Shown here one piece after another: positions 54,141 through 62,706 of a stretch of DNA of 64,000 nucleotides. Below the pieces are notes generated by a model. That model was given only the letters and a program-made list of their open reading frames with translations. It had not been told where the DNA came from and ran no database searches. Both the position numbers and the translations under genes were made by a program. Position 1 is the first letter of the stretch, and every line of letters starts with the position of its first letter. This DNA comes from an uncultured Rhodospirillaceae bacterium (GTDB lineage: Bacteria > Pseudomonadota > Alphaproteobacteria > Rhodospirillales > UBA2165): positions 41,058 through 105,057 of the forward strand of contig CAJWAR010000007.1 in the NCBI GenBank assembly GCA_913020445.1, given 5' to 3'.

Positions 54141-55745
54141 ATGGCCAAAGCAGCATCCAGTAAACGCACGAAAAACAAAAAAGGACCGGGCGCAAATCAG
54201 CCGAGCCTTCGTACCTGGATTGAGACACTCACTCGCCAGAAAAAGCTCAAAAGGGTCAAAGCCGAAGTTGATTGGGACGAGGAGATCGGCGCTATCACCC
54301 GGATCAATATGGGTCTCGAGGGCCCTGCCCTGTTGTTCGAAAATATCAAGGATTACAAAAATACCCGCAGCACGAAATTTATGACGTGCGGTCTATCAAA
54401 CACCCAACAAGTGGCCTTGCTGCTCGGCCTGCCTAAAAACACCCCGGACAAAGATATGGTCCGGCATCTGAAAGACACCTATCAGAAACCAGTTAAGCCG
54501 AAAACAATCGGTACGGGTCCGGTTAAAGATCACATCCTCAAAGGCGATGATATTAATCTGTTGGAATTTCCGGCCCTCAAATACCACGCCTCCGATGGTG
54601 GGCGTTATATTGATACTTTTTGCGGGGTTGTCACCAATGATCCGGCGACAGGCCGCCCTAATGTCGGGCTTTACCGTGGGCAAATCCTCGGGCCAGATAA
54701 AATTGGTAAGCTCATTGTGCCGACCCAGGGGTATGGCGGTCATCTGGCCAAGCGCCATGAAGCCGGTGACAAGATGCCGGTTGCCATCGTTCACGGCTGG
54801 CACGATGCTATGCCATTTTGCGCCGGCAGTCCGTTTCCCAAACAGATTTGCGAATGGGATATGATCGGCGCCATTCATCAGCAGCCGGTTGAAATGGTCA
54901 AATGCGAAACTGTCGATATTAAAGTGCCGGCGACGGCCGAAATTGTTGTTGAGGGTTTTATTGATCCTGACCCCGAGACCTTTGAACTGGAAGGACCGTT
55001 TGCTGATTACCCGGGCTATGAAGCCAAACGCGCGACGCCAAAACCAGTGCTGAAAGTCACCTGCATTACCCACCGGGATAAGCCGATATTGCGCGGTGCT
55101 TTAGAAGGCAGCCGACCCGGCTTGCCATCGGAAGACGGCCCGCTTTGCGCCTTTAGCTGGTCGGCAATCGCTTGGAATTTATTAGAGGATGCCGGTGTAT
55201 CGGGTGTTACCGATGTTTGGATGCCGCCAGTTTCAACCGGTATCAACATTGTCGTGCAAATTCACAAACAATATCGCAATCAGGCGATGCAGATTGGCAA
55301 CGTGCTCTGGGGCTCTTCCAGCGGCCAATGGTTTTTTAAAAATGTCATGGTGGTTGAAGAAGATATCGATATTCGTGACCCCATCGCCCTCGATTGGGCC
55401 TTCGCGTTTCGGGTTGATCCGGGCGCTGGTGATATCGCCCTCGTTGGCCCGACTTTCGGCTCGCTGCTGGACCCGTCAACTCCTGCCGCCGACCGGGATG
55501 TCCTAAAATATGGCACCGGCCGCTGGACCCGCTCATTGATTGATGCTACCCGAAGCTGGGCGTTTGAACCTAATCCCGACTTCGAGGGCCGCCGTTATCC
55601 GCCGCTTAATAAGATTGATGCAAAGTTAGAGCGCAAGATCAAACGGCGCTGGCAGGAATATGGCATCGGCATCGACTACATGACCGATGATCAACGCGAA
55701 AACTTGACGATGGAAAAATTGTCAAAAATCTTCTCTGAGGTTTAA
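54141..55745 (+). CDS. UbiD-family (prenylated-FMN) decarboxylase
   Basis: A 534-residue (de)carboxylase of the UbiD family, which uses prenylated FMN made by UbiX to decarboxylate aromatic or alpha,beta-unsaturated acids. The expected Arg-Glu-Asp/Glu triad is Arg179 (GLYRGQILG), Glu284 and Asp289 (EGPFADYPGY). GGRYIDTFCGVVT and VAIVHGWHDAMPF contribute to the cofactor pocket. I prefer ATG 54141, after a G-rich stretch, over the frame opening at 54054, whose extra 29 residues look unrelated. It is probably not the ubiquinone enzyme, as it sits with a transporter and a molybdenum enzyme. No ubiX is in the window. An EamA gene follows by 5 bp. Confidence 0.88.
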   Translation: MAKAASSKRTKNKKGPGANQPSLRTWIETLTRQKKLKRVKAEVDWDEEIGAITRINMGLEGPALLFENIKDYKNTRSTKFMTCGLSNTQQVALLLGLPKNTPDKDMVRHLKDTYQKPVKPKTIGTGPVKDHILKGDDINLLEFPALKYHASDGGRYIDTFCGVVTNDPATGRPNVGLYRGQILGPDKIGKLIVPTQGYGGHLAKRHEAGDKMPVAIVHGWHDAMPFCAGSPFPKQICEWDMIGAIHQQPVEMVKCETVDIKVPATAEIVVEGFIDPDPETFELEGPFADYPGYEAKRATPKPVLKVTCITHRDKPILRGALEGSRPGLPSEDGPLCAFSWSAIAWNLLEDAGVSGVTDVWMPPVSTGINIVVQIHKQYRNQAMQIGNVLWGSSSGQWFFKNVMVVEEDIDIRDPIALDWAFAFRVDPGAGDIALVGPTFGSLLDPSTPAADRDVLKYGTGRWTRSLIDATRSWAFEPNPDFEGRRYPPLNKIDAKLERKIKRRWQEYGIGIDYMTDDQRENLTMEKLSKIFSEV

Positions 55746-55750
55746 CCCAT

Positions 55751-56650
55751 ATGAATAAAGTACTGCTGGCAAAATTTCTTGCCGCCTTTTCAGCGCTGAG
55801 CGCTGGCGTCGCCATTGTCGCTACCCGGCTCATCATCACTGAGACCGATCCGGTATCCTTAGCTTTTTTCAGGTTCGGCATTGGCGCCGTCTGCTTAATA
55901 CCTTTTTTAGTCGCCGGCTTTCGCCGTAACCCAATTGCACGCGCGGATTGGCTGCCCGTGCTGGCGTTAGGTGTTACTTTGTTTGGCATATTTTCCTGGT
56001 TGTTTAGCAGTTCCCTCAAATACACCACTGCTGCCCATGGCGCCGTCGGCTTGGCATCACTGCCAATCGTCACCTTGATACTGGCCTGGCTATTTGGCCG
56101 GGAAAAAATGTCGGGCATGAAATTACTCAGTGTCGTCATGGCTTTCCTCGGCGTTACAGTTGCGGTCGGCGATTCGCTATTTGCTGAAGCCGCCGGCAAA
56201 GATCTATTGCGAGGCGATATATTAATGTTGCTGGCAACCCTGACAGTTGCCGTCTACACCGTTTTCGCCAAACCCTATATTGCTCGCTATGGACCAATCT
56301 TCTTTACCGCATTGGCAATGCTTATCGGCGCCACTTCATTGGCTTTCGTGGTTGGTTACAATGGCGGCCTATCGGTATGGCCTCAATTCTCGCCTGTTGG
56401 CTGGTGGCTGTTGCTTTTCTTAGGCGTAATTGGCGGGGCTATTCAGTTTACCGCTTATATTTGGGCGCTCCGGTATATTCCACCTTCTCAAGCCGGTATT
56501 GCGTTGACCTTATCGCCAATTTCCGCCTTCATTATAGCGTGGCCGGTGCTCGGAGAACCGATAACGGTTCAGGCGGTGATAGGCCTCGTCCTGGTGCTGA
56601 CCGCTATATTTTTGATCAACCGCACACCGCCGGCGGCGAACCAAAATTGA
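55751..56650 (+). CDS. EamA/DMT-family transporter
   Basis: A 299-residue inner-membrane protein of the drug/metabolite transporter superfamily. Ten hydrophobic segments are arranged as two EamA repeats (about 5-140 and 150-293); the second ends ISAFIIAWPVLGEPITVQAVIG, a common DMT signature. Such proteins usually export metabolites. Its start lies 5 bp after the UbiD gene, so they are likely co-transcribed, and it may export the decarboxylation product or a related compound (inference). Confidence 0.88.
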   Translation: MNKVLLAKFLAAFSALSAGVAIVATRLIITETDPVSLAFFRFGIGAVCLIPFLVAGFRRNPIARADWLPVLALGVTLFGIFSWLFSSSLKYTTAAHGAVGLASLPIVTLILAWLFGREKMSGMKLLSVVMAFLGVTVAVGDSLFAEAAGKDLLRGDILMLLATLTVAVYTVFAKPYIARYGPIFFTALAMLIGATSLAFVVGYNGGLSVWPQFSPVGWWLLLFLGVIGGAIQFTAYIWALRYIPPSQAGIALTLSPISAFIIAWPVLGEPITVQAVIGLVLVLTAIFLINRTPPAANQN

Positions 56651-56705
56651 ATTTGATCCAGGTTAAGTCGCTTCTCCTTGCTTTCTGATATTATTAGTTT
56701 CAATT

Positions 56706-56728
56706 GCAACCATTTTGAATTATGGTGC
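56706..56728 (+). promoter_or_regulatory. Imperfect dyad upstream of the molybdenum oxidoreductase
   Basis: GCAACCAT and ATGGTGC face each other across 8 bases in the 116-bp gap before the molybdenum subunit, with a single bulged base. It may be an operator; no clear promoter hexamers surround it. Confidence 0.25.
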
Positions 56729-56766
56729 AGCCATGATGAAATTTATGTGCAGGGAAGGAAGTAGTT

Positions 56767-59013
56767 TTGGGAAAAATTGATGTCTATCCAACAGTTGCCT
56801 GGTCGGCCGGCGCCGGTTGTCATGGAGGTTGCGGCCAGAAGCTTTTCGTTGAAGACGGTAAAATGGTTAAAATTGAGGGCGACGAAAATCACCCCTTTAA
56901 CCAAGGCCGGTCCTGCCCGCGCGTGCTGGCACTCACCCAGTACATGTATCACGAGGATCGCATCACCCAGCCGATGAAGCGCGTTGGTGAACGCGGCTCC
57001 GGTAAGTTCGAGCCTATTTCCTGGGATGACGCCTTCGATTACTGCGAAACCGAGATGAGCAAAATTAAGGATCAATACGGTCCCGAATCAATCGTCTTTG
57101 CCCAAGGTACCGGGCGCGATATCGGCGGGCCAATCTCGTTCCTGGCCTACAGTTTTGGCAGCCCTAACTGGGTCCAGCTCGGCCTCTCTGGCCAATCCTG
57201 CTACACGCCGCGCCTCGGCGCCATGAAAGCTGTCCAAGGTGATTTTGGCGTGTCCGATTGCTCACAGTTTCTAGAAGACCGCTACGACGATCCCGAGTGG
57301 GAAGTGCCGGAAGTCATCATCGTTTGGGGCCAGCATCCACCAAACGGCTGCCCCGACGCCTTCTTCGGTCATTGGATCGTCGATTGCATGAAACGCGGCA
57401 CCAAGATCATCTCGATGGATCCGCGCAATACCTGGATGACCGGCCGCGCCGAGCATCATTTAAAACTCCGTCCCGGCACCGATGGCGCCATGGCGCTGGG
57501 TATGCTCAATGTTATTTTGGGTGAAGGCCTGGAAGACAAAAAGTTTTGCGACAAATGGGTTCACGGCATGGATGAACTGCGTGAACGCGCAGCAGAGTAT
57601 CCGGTCGAGCGCGTTGCTCAAATTACTGGCGTACCGGCCGAAGAGATTGCCGAGGCGGCGCGCTTTTTTGCCAACGCTAAACGTGGCTCTATTCATTGGG
57701 GTGTACCGATCGATATGTGCCCGGATGGAACCTCAGTGGCGCATGGCATTATCTGCCTTTGGGCAATCACCGGTAATATCGATATCCCCGGCGGCCAAGT
57801 CATTGCCCGGCCGTCTCATGAGGTCAGTTCCTACCCCTATTCAACCGAAGCTCTCGTTGATCTCTATGGCGAAGAGCTGGTCAAAACCCTAACCGAGAAA
57901 CGCATCGGTGCGGACGCCTACAAGATGGTTAAAAACTTCCGGGGCTGGGCTCAGCCCGACATGGTGATCGACCAGATCATGACGGGAGAGCCCTACCCCA
58001 TCAAAGGTGCCTGGATACAAACCGCCAATGTTCTGGGTGGTCAGGCAGCCCGCGCTAATTTCCATTACGAAGCGCTAAAAAAACTTGAGTTCGTCGCCGT
58101 CGTTGATCTGTTTCACAATCCAACGACGATGGCGCTGGCTGATATCGTGCTGCCGTCTTCGACGTTCCCGGAAAAGGATAGCTTTAGATCGTGGTGGGCG
58201 CCGCTCAGCATCATCAAAAAGCGCGTTCAGGTCGGTGACTGTAAAACCGATTGGGAAATTAACTTCGAGCTGGCCAAGCGCTTTAATCCGGAGGGCACTC
58301 AGCGTTGGGGCTCACCTATGGATTATTTCAACGAGCGTCTGGCGCCATCGGGCAAAACTTTCGAAGACATGGAAGAAGCCGGCGGTTGGCTGATGCCGGA
58401 AGATGGGCCCGCCAAACCATACCGCCGCCATGAACGCGGCCTGCTGCGTCAAGACGGTGAGCCCGGCTTTAACACCCGGTCCGGTAAGATCGAGGTTTAT
58501 TGCACGGCTTATGAAGATTGGGACCTTGACCCGCTGCCGTTTTATACCGAGCCGCCGCAAAGCCCGATCTCCACCCCGGAACTACACAAGAAATATCCGT
58601 TGATCATGATCACTGGCGCCCGCAGCCAACTGTATTTCCATTCAGAACTGCGCGGCATTCCATGGCTGCGTGAGAAAGAGCCGGACCCTTACGTCGAAGT
58701 ACATCCCGAAACGGCCAAAGAATATGACGTCTATGACGGTGAATGGATTTACCTCAAAAACGATCTTGGCAAAGTGAAACGCAAAGTCATGATCACCGAG
58801 CGGGTCAAGCCGACCGAAATTCAGACCTTGCATGGCTGGTGGATGCCGGAGCAAGAAGGCGCCGAGCCCAATCTATTTGGCGTCTGGGACTACCAGATCA
58901 ACCAACTGGTGCCGGGACCGCAGGAAAGCCAATCCGGCTTCGGCGGCGGACAATATAAGACCACATTGGTCACGCTTGAAAAATTTGAACAAGGAGCAGC
59001 GGCCAATGGCTAA
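56767..59013 (+). CDS. Molybdopterin oxidoreductase, large subunit (DMSO reductase superfamily)
   Basis: A 748-residue cytoplasmic molybdenum enzyme: no Tat or Sec signal. The N-terminal Fe-S region has only three cysteines, Cys18, Cys22 and Cys50, i.e. the C-x3-C-x27-C part of the usual C-x2-C-x3-C-x27-C motif; where the first cysteine or the His of NarG would be there is SAGAG. The probable Mo ligand is Cys145 in LSGQSCYTPR (inference). The large MGD-binding domains follow (IIVWGQHPPNG, SMDPRNTWMTGRAEHHLKLRPGTDGAMAL), with a C-terminal dinucleotide-binding domain from about residue 610. The start is TTG because the first Met is beyond Cys18/Cys22. Its end overlaps the ferredoxin-subunit gene by 8 bp. 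Substrate unknown. Confidence 0.88.
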   Translation: MGKIDVYPTVAWSAGAGCHGGCGQKLFVEDGKMVKIEGDENHPFNQGRSCPRVLALTQYMYHEDRITQPMKRVGERGSGKFEPISWDDAFDYCETEMSKIKDQYGPESIVFAQGTGRDIGGPISFLAYSFGSPNWVQLGLSGQSCYTPRLGAMKAVQGDFGVSDCSQFLEDRYDDPEWEVPEVIIVWGQHPPNGCPDAFFGHWIVDCMKRGTKIISMDPRNTWMTGRAEHHLKLRPGTDGAMALGMLNVILGEGLEDKKFCDKWVHGMDELRERAAEYPVERVAQITGVPAEEIAEAARFFANAKRGSIHWGVPIDMCPDGTSVAHGIICLWAITGNIDIPGGQVIARPSHEVSSYPYSTEALVDLYGEELVKTLTEKRIGADAYKMVKNFRGWAQPDMVIDQIMTGEPYPIKGAWIQTANVLGGQAARANFHYEALKKLEFVAVVDLFHNPTTMALADIVLPSSTFPEKDSFRSWWAPLSIIKKRVQVGDCKTDWEINFELAKRFNPEGTQRWGSPMDYFNERLAPSGKTFEDMEEAGGWLMPEDGPAKPYRRHERGLLRQDGEPGFNTRSGKIEVYCTAYEDWDLDPLPFYTEPPQSPISTPELHKKYPLIMITGARSQLYFHSELRGIPWLREKEPDPYVEVHPETAKEYDVYDGEWIYLKNDLGKVKRKVMITERVKPTEIQTLHGWWMPEQEGAEPNLFGVWDYQINQLVPGPQESQSGFGGGQYKTTLVTLEKFEQGAAANG

Positions 59014-59341
59014 GTATGGAATGTTAATAGATTATGACTTTTGCACCGGTTGCCATTCTTGCGAGGTCGCCTGCCAGCAGGAGCACAATTATCCGGTCGG
59101 TAAAAACGGTATCCGCGTCACCGAGCACGAGTATGACACCGGCGAGAAAATCAAGATCGACTTCATGCCGTTTCTGACTGATCTCTGCGATCTCTGTATG
59201 CCGCGCGTCGCCGAGGGCGAGAAACCGGCCTGCGTCAAACACTGCCAGTCAGCCTGTATGGAGTTTGGTCTGACCAAAGATTTGGCGAAGACACTCGGCG
59301 ATAAGTCCAAGGTCGTGCTCTACACAGTTCAGCCGGGGTAG
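59006..59341 (+). CDS. Small 4Fe-4S ferredoxin subunit of the molybdenum oxidoreductase
   Basis: A 111-residue iron-sulfur protein beginning MAKYGMLIDYDFCTGCHSCE, typical of DMSO-reductase-family B subunits. Cys13, 16, 19 and 23 form one motif and Cys61, 64, 76 and 80 a second, with Cys84 extra; that is enough for two [4Fe-4S] clusters. Normal B subunits have about 200 residues and four clusters, so this is a half-size form lacking the middle ferredoxin unit. No membrane anchor subunit follows. It probably passes electrons between the large subunit and a soluble carrier. AAGGAG precedes the ATG, which lies inside the large-subunit gene. Confidence 0.85.
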   Translation: MAKYGMLIDYDFCTGCHSCEVACQQEHNYPVGKNGIRVTEHEYDTGEKIKIDFMPFLTDLCDLCMPRVAEGEKPACVKHCQSACMEFGLTKDLAKTLGDKSKVVLYTVQPG

Positions 59342-59375
59342 CTGAACAACGGTTTTTCATCCAGCAAATTCAATC

Positions 59376-59403
59376 TCCTCCCTCGCAAGGAGGGAGGGGA
59401 TTA
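59376..59403. repeat. REP-like palindrome, copy of the dnaE-lolD element
   Basis: CTCCTCCCTCG-type arm and CGAGGGAGGAG-like return (CTCCCTC...GGAGGGAGG) form a short GC-rich inverted repeat between two convergent genes. The 20 bases at 59384-59403 are identical to 49323-49342. It could also help end transcription of both neighbours, though no T-run follows. Confidence 0.7.
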
Positions 59404-59414
59404 CCTCAAATCTT

Positions 59415-61385
59415 TTAAATAATGCTTGCCGGAGCCTGTACTTGCCGGAATCTCATTGTGTGCCACCCGAGGAAGACGATGGCAGCAGCGGTTACACTCC
59501 AATGGACAAACGGATCGGTAAGGAGGATCAACAGTCCCATTATTAACCGGACGACAATTTCCCATACTGGCAACCGACGTTGGTCAAAGCCGATCACCGC
59601 GCTCGAGACGAGATAAATCACCACGAGCAGACGTGATATAATTGATAAAAACGGCAACCATTCAAATTGTGTTCCGGACTCCTCAACCAGGAGAATGACC
59701 GGATAGAAGGCAAAGACAAAGGGCACCACGAACTTCACCAGGCCGATGCGCATCGCGTAGACAGCCGTCATCATCGGCGGCCCACCGGCAATTGACGCCG
59801 CCGCATAGGCCGCGATCGCTACCGGCGGAGTGATCGACGAGGCAACGCTGTAATAGAGCACAAAGAGATGGGCGACCAGCACGGGTATACCCAGCTTGGT
59901 AATAGCCGGACCCAAAATAAGGATCACGGTTAAGTAAGCGGGCAATGTCGGAACGCCCATGCTCAGCATTAGTGCCGCCAGGGCGGCGATCATCAAGGTG
60001 ATCACAATGCTTGTTCCCGTTCCCTCGCCAACCAGCAAGGTAAAATCATTTGGCAATCCGGTTGCTGCCAAAACGGCAACAATAATGCCGACGACTGCCA
60101 CCGACATCAGCAGCTCGCTAAATTGCCGGCCACCATTCGCGAGTGCATTTAATATTAACAACGGTTTTTTCCTGACTTCCGGATTGAGAAAGCTGAGCGG
60201 GATGAGAATTGTCAACGCGATATTGCCAGCGCCGGCCGGTGAAAATCCGGACACCAAGGCCAACACCACGGTCACGATCGGAACGACCACCAGGATCAGA
60301 TTGTAATAGTCTTGCCGGTGAACGACGAGATCCTCGTCGGTATCGGATAAATCGGCAACCGCTTCAATGCCGAGCCGCCGAGATTCAAAAACAACGCTGG
60401 CGAATAGGCTGGCGTAATAGGCCAAGGCCGGAAGGAGCGCTGCAATAAGGATATTGAGGTAGGGAATTTCGGTGAGGTCGGCCATTACAAACGCTGCCGC
60501 GCCCATGACCGGCGGCATGATCTGTCCTGCGCTGGAAGCCGTCGCTTCAACACCGCCGGCAAATGCCCGATGAAATCCGCGCCGTATAATCATCGGTATG
60601 GTGATCACGCCGGTGGCTAGCACATTCGTCACGGCGCCTCCCGACATGGTACCGAACAAGCCAGACGCAACGATTGCTGCGTGGGCCGGGCCACCACGCA
60701 GCCGGCGGGTGAAAAGGAACGCTATTTTAATGAGCGAACGGGCACCGCCCGTACGTTCCAGCATGGCGCCTAAAAGAACAAAGGGAAAAGCGGTGAATAT
60801 AAGAATGGCGGTGATGCCGCCGACAACGCCCTCGCCGAGATTAAACCACAGGTCTTCGGCTAAACTGCTCAATATTTCGAAGGGCGCCGTCTCAAAAATA
60901 CCGGGCCAATAGGGTCCGGTGAAATAATAAAACAATGCAACAAGGCCGACGATGGCCAGCGCCGCCCCCCAGACGCGCCAACAAAGTATGATGAACGCGC
61001 TCGATGCGAGGAGCGCTATCGCAGCGTGAGACTCGTCGAAGATGACCATCGAGTCTATCATTTCCAGCATATCGACGGAAAAACGCCACAAGGCAAATGT
61101 TAGCACGGCGAGAATCAAGAGATCGAGCGCCAAGCCGGTGTTTTTTAGGCTGGGCCGGGTCTTCGCCCACCCGACCGCAAAGGAAAATTTCAAAATAACG
61201 ACGAGCACGGCGGCACCGAGCATTAGCGGTCTAACAATTTCGGGCGCGAACGGACCCATCCTCGGCACAATCCAGTAGCTCGGATAGGAATTGATCAGTC
61301 CGACAAAGGCGACAACCAGGCTTACCAGGTAAATCGAGTTTTGACGCCAGTCCGCTTTTACATCAGCCTGCGTGTCGTTATTCAT
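59415..61385 (-). CDS. TRAP transporter fused permease (TAXI type, DctQM)
   Basis: A 656-residue inner-membrane protein joining the small (DctQ-like) and large (DctM-like) TRAP permease parts in one chain, with some 16 or more hydrophobic segments. GLFGTMSGGAVTNVLATG, GAFVMAD-type (GAAAFVMADLTEIPY) and SMGVPTLPAYLT are typical of the DctM part. It imports an organic acid using a sodium or proton gradient, with the binding protein encoded 79 bp upstream on the same strand. The substrate is not deducible; characterised TAXI systems take glutamate, keto acids and related carboxylates. Confidence 0.92.
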   Translation of the reverse strand: MNNDTQADVKADWRQNSIYLVSLVVAFVGLINSYPSYWIVPRMGPFAPEIVRPLMLGAAVLVVILKFSFAVGWAKTRPSLKNTGLALDLLILAVLTFALWRFSVDMLEMIDSMVIFDESHAAIALLASSAFIILCWRVWGAALAIVGLVALFYYFTGPYWPGIFETAPFEILSSLAEDLWFNLGEGVVGGITAILIFTAFPFVLLGAMLERTGGARSLIKIAFLFTRRLRGGPAHAAIVASGLFGTMSGGAVTNVLATGVITIPMIIRRGFHRAFAGGVEATASSAGQIMPPVMGAAAFVMADLTEIPYLNILIAALLPALAYYASLFASVVFESRRLGIEAVADLSDTDEDLVVHRQDYYNLILVVVPIVTVVLALVSGFSPAGAGNIALTILIPLSFLNPEVRKKPLLILNALANGGRQFSELLMSVAVVGIIVAVLAATGLPNDFTLLVGEGTGTSIVITLMIAALAALMLSMGVPTLPAYLTVILILGPAITKLGIPVLVAHLFVLYYSVASSITPPVAIAAYAAASIAGGPPMMTAVYAMRIGLVKFVVPFVFAFYPVILLVEESGTQFEWLPFLSIISRLLVVIYLVSSAVIGFDQRRLPVWEIVVRLIMGLLILLTDPFVHWSVTAAAIVFLGWHTMRFRQVQAPASII

Positions 61386-61410
61386 TCTTATTAGTCCATT
61401 TGGAATTAAT

Positions 61411-61448
61411 GATCAGGACTGGCCAGACCAAACGCGCCAGCCCTGATC
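61411..61448 (-). other. Intercistronic hairpin between TRAP binding-protein and permease genes
   Basis: A 13-bp stem (61411-61423 with 61436-61448; arms GATCAGGACTGGC and GCCAGCCCTGATC) with a 12-base loop. In the minus-strand RNA the single mismatch becomes a G-U pair, so the stem is fully paired. No U-run follows. Such hairpins in ABC/TRAP operons protect the upstream mRNA and give more binding protein than permease. Confidence 0.7.
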
Positions 61449-61464
61449 AACTAATGATTAGCCC

Positions 61465-62481
61465 TTATGGAATAAGATGGGCAGGAATGTTAAAGCCGAC
61501 TTCCTTATAGTATTTCACGGCACCGGGGTGCAGCGGAATGTTAACACCTGCTAATGGATTGGACTTGCTCAGCGTTTTTAATACCGCGGCGCTATTATGA
61601 ATTTCAGCCAAATTTGCCCACATTGCCTTAAGCATTTTGTAGACGAGATCGTTATCCATTTTCTTGGGCACCAGGATAAAGCTGTTGGCGGCCGTGGTCC
61701 GGACATCGCCGCCGACCTGATTGTTATACGTACCGGCCGGAATGGTGGCGTTCTCATTTATCAACTTCTCGATCATGATTTTCTGCCATTTTTTGCTGTC
61801 GGCTGCTTTGCCGGCGCCAAGCAGGACAAACTTTTTCTTCGCCCCAATTTGATTGATGACCGCAGAGCCTACAGATGTGGCCCTCATAAACACATCAATC
61901 TGTCCGTCGAGCATGGCTTGCATACCTTGCCCCCAGGGCAGCCGGATGACCTCAAAATCCTTTTTCGGCGTATATCCTGTCACAACGGTCAAATAGGAAC
62001 TGACTTGGGCGTAAAAACCACCTGCAGGCGGGCCCATATAGACCCGTTTACCCTTAATATCGGCGAGGGTTTTGATACCGGAATCCTGCCAGGCAATAAT
62101 ATGAATGGCGCTGGCTGGAAAACCGAATATCGAGGCCACTGAATTGTAGGCTTTATTGGCTTTCTTTGGCAGCTTCTTGTACATGCGTTTGCCGTTTTTA
62201 AGCCATCCCGAGATCTGGGGAACGAAATGAATCATTTCCAGGTCACCCGTGCCAAATTTGAGGACCGACCGGGTTAAGGTTTGGCCGGTGTTGATTTGCA
62301 GTGAAACGCCAATTTCTCTCGGAAAAATTTTTCCCAGAACGGTCAGCAAAATGGCCGGCGATCCAGCCGGGCTGGTCGCATCAACCCGCAGTATTTTGGA
62401 TTGAGCATTGGCGCCCGAAGCTGCCAGGCTCATGCCGAGAGCGACGATAAGACTAAGTGACAAAGTTCTAAAGGATTTCAT
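61465..62481 (-). CDS. TAXI-family TRAP transporter solute-binding protein
   Basis: Periplasmic receptor of 338 residues with a signal peptide (about 1-26, ending GANAQS). ILRVDATSPAGSPAILLTVLG replaces the more common TGGTGGTYYP-like start of TAXI proteins, but KGKRVYMGPPAGGFYAQVS and MLDGQIDVFMRATSVGSAVI fit the family, as does PLHPGAVKYYKEVGF at the end. It captures an unknown organic acid for the downstream permease. The ATG follows GGGAGGAA. It is transcribed from a promoter at 62551-62523. Confidence 0.9.
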   Translation of the reverse strand: MKSFRTLSLSLIVALGMSLAASGANAQSKILRVDATSPAGSPAILLTVLGKIFPREIGVSLQINTGQTLTRSVLKFGTGDLEMIHFVPQISGWLKNGKRMYKKLPKKANKAYNSVASIFGFPASAIHIIAWQDSGIKTLADIKGKRVYMGPPAGGFYAQVSSYLTVVTGYTPKKDFEVIRLPWGQGMQAMLDGQIDVFMRATSVGSAVINQIGAKKKFVLLGAGKAADSKKWQKIMIEKLINENATIPAGTYNNQVGGDVRTTAANSFILVPKKMDNDLVYKMLKAMWANLAEIHNSAAVLKTLSKSNPLAGVNIPLHPGAVKYYKEVGFNIPAHLIP

Positions 62482-62508
62482 AACAATTCCTCCCAGTTAC
62501 GAATATCT

Positions 62509-62551
62509 ATGACTGTACTGTCATTACACTAGCTAGCGCTAGCAATTTAAA
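62509..62551 (-). promoter_or_regulatory. Promoter and palindromes of the TRAP operon
   Basis: On the minus strand TTTAAA (62551-62546) and TGTAAT (62528-62523) are 17 bp apart. The spacer holds a perfect 12-bp palindrome GCTAGCGCTAGC (62532-62543). Just after the -10 is a second dyad ATGAC-N6-GTCAT (62509-62524). Both positions suit a repressor or activator; the LysR protein encoded next door is one candidate. Confidence 0.5.
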
Positions 62552-62706
62552 GCTCAAGTACATTAACCCCTCAGCGAAGGGGAGCAGTTTTGCGTATTCG
62601 ACAAATTTCAAATTCACCGATGGAGATAAGAATAGATAATCTTTTACGTTTACAGCCAATTCAAAATTGGCCTTAGGCTATAACTCAGGTTAATAGCCTC
62701 TTAGCT

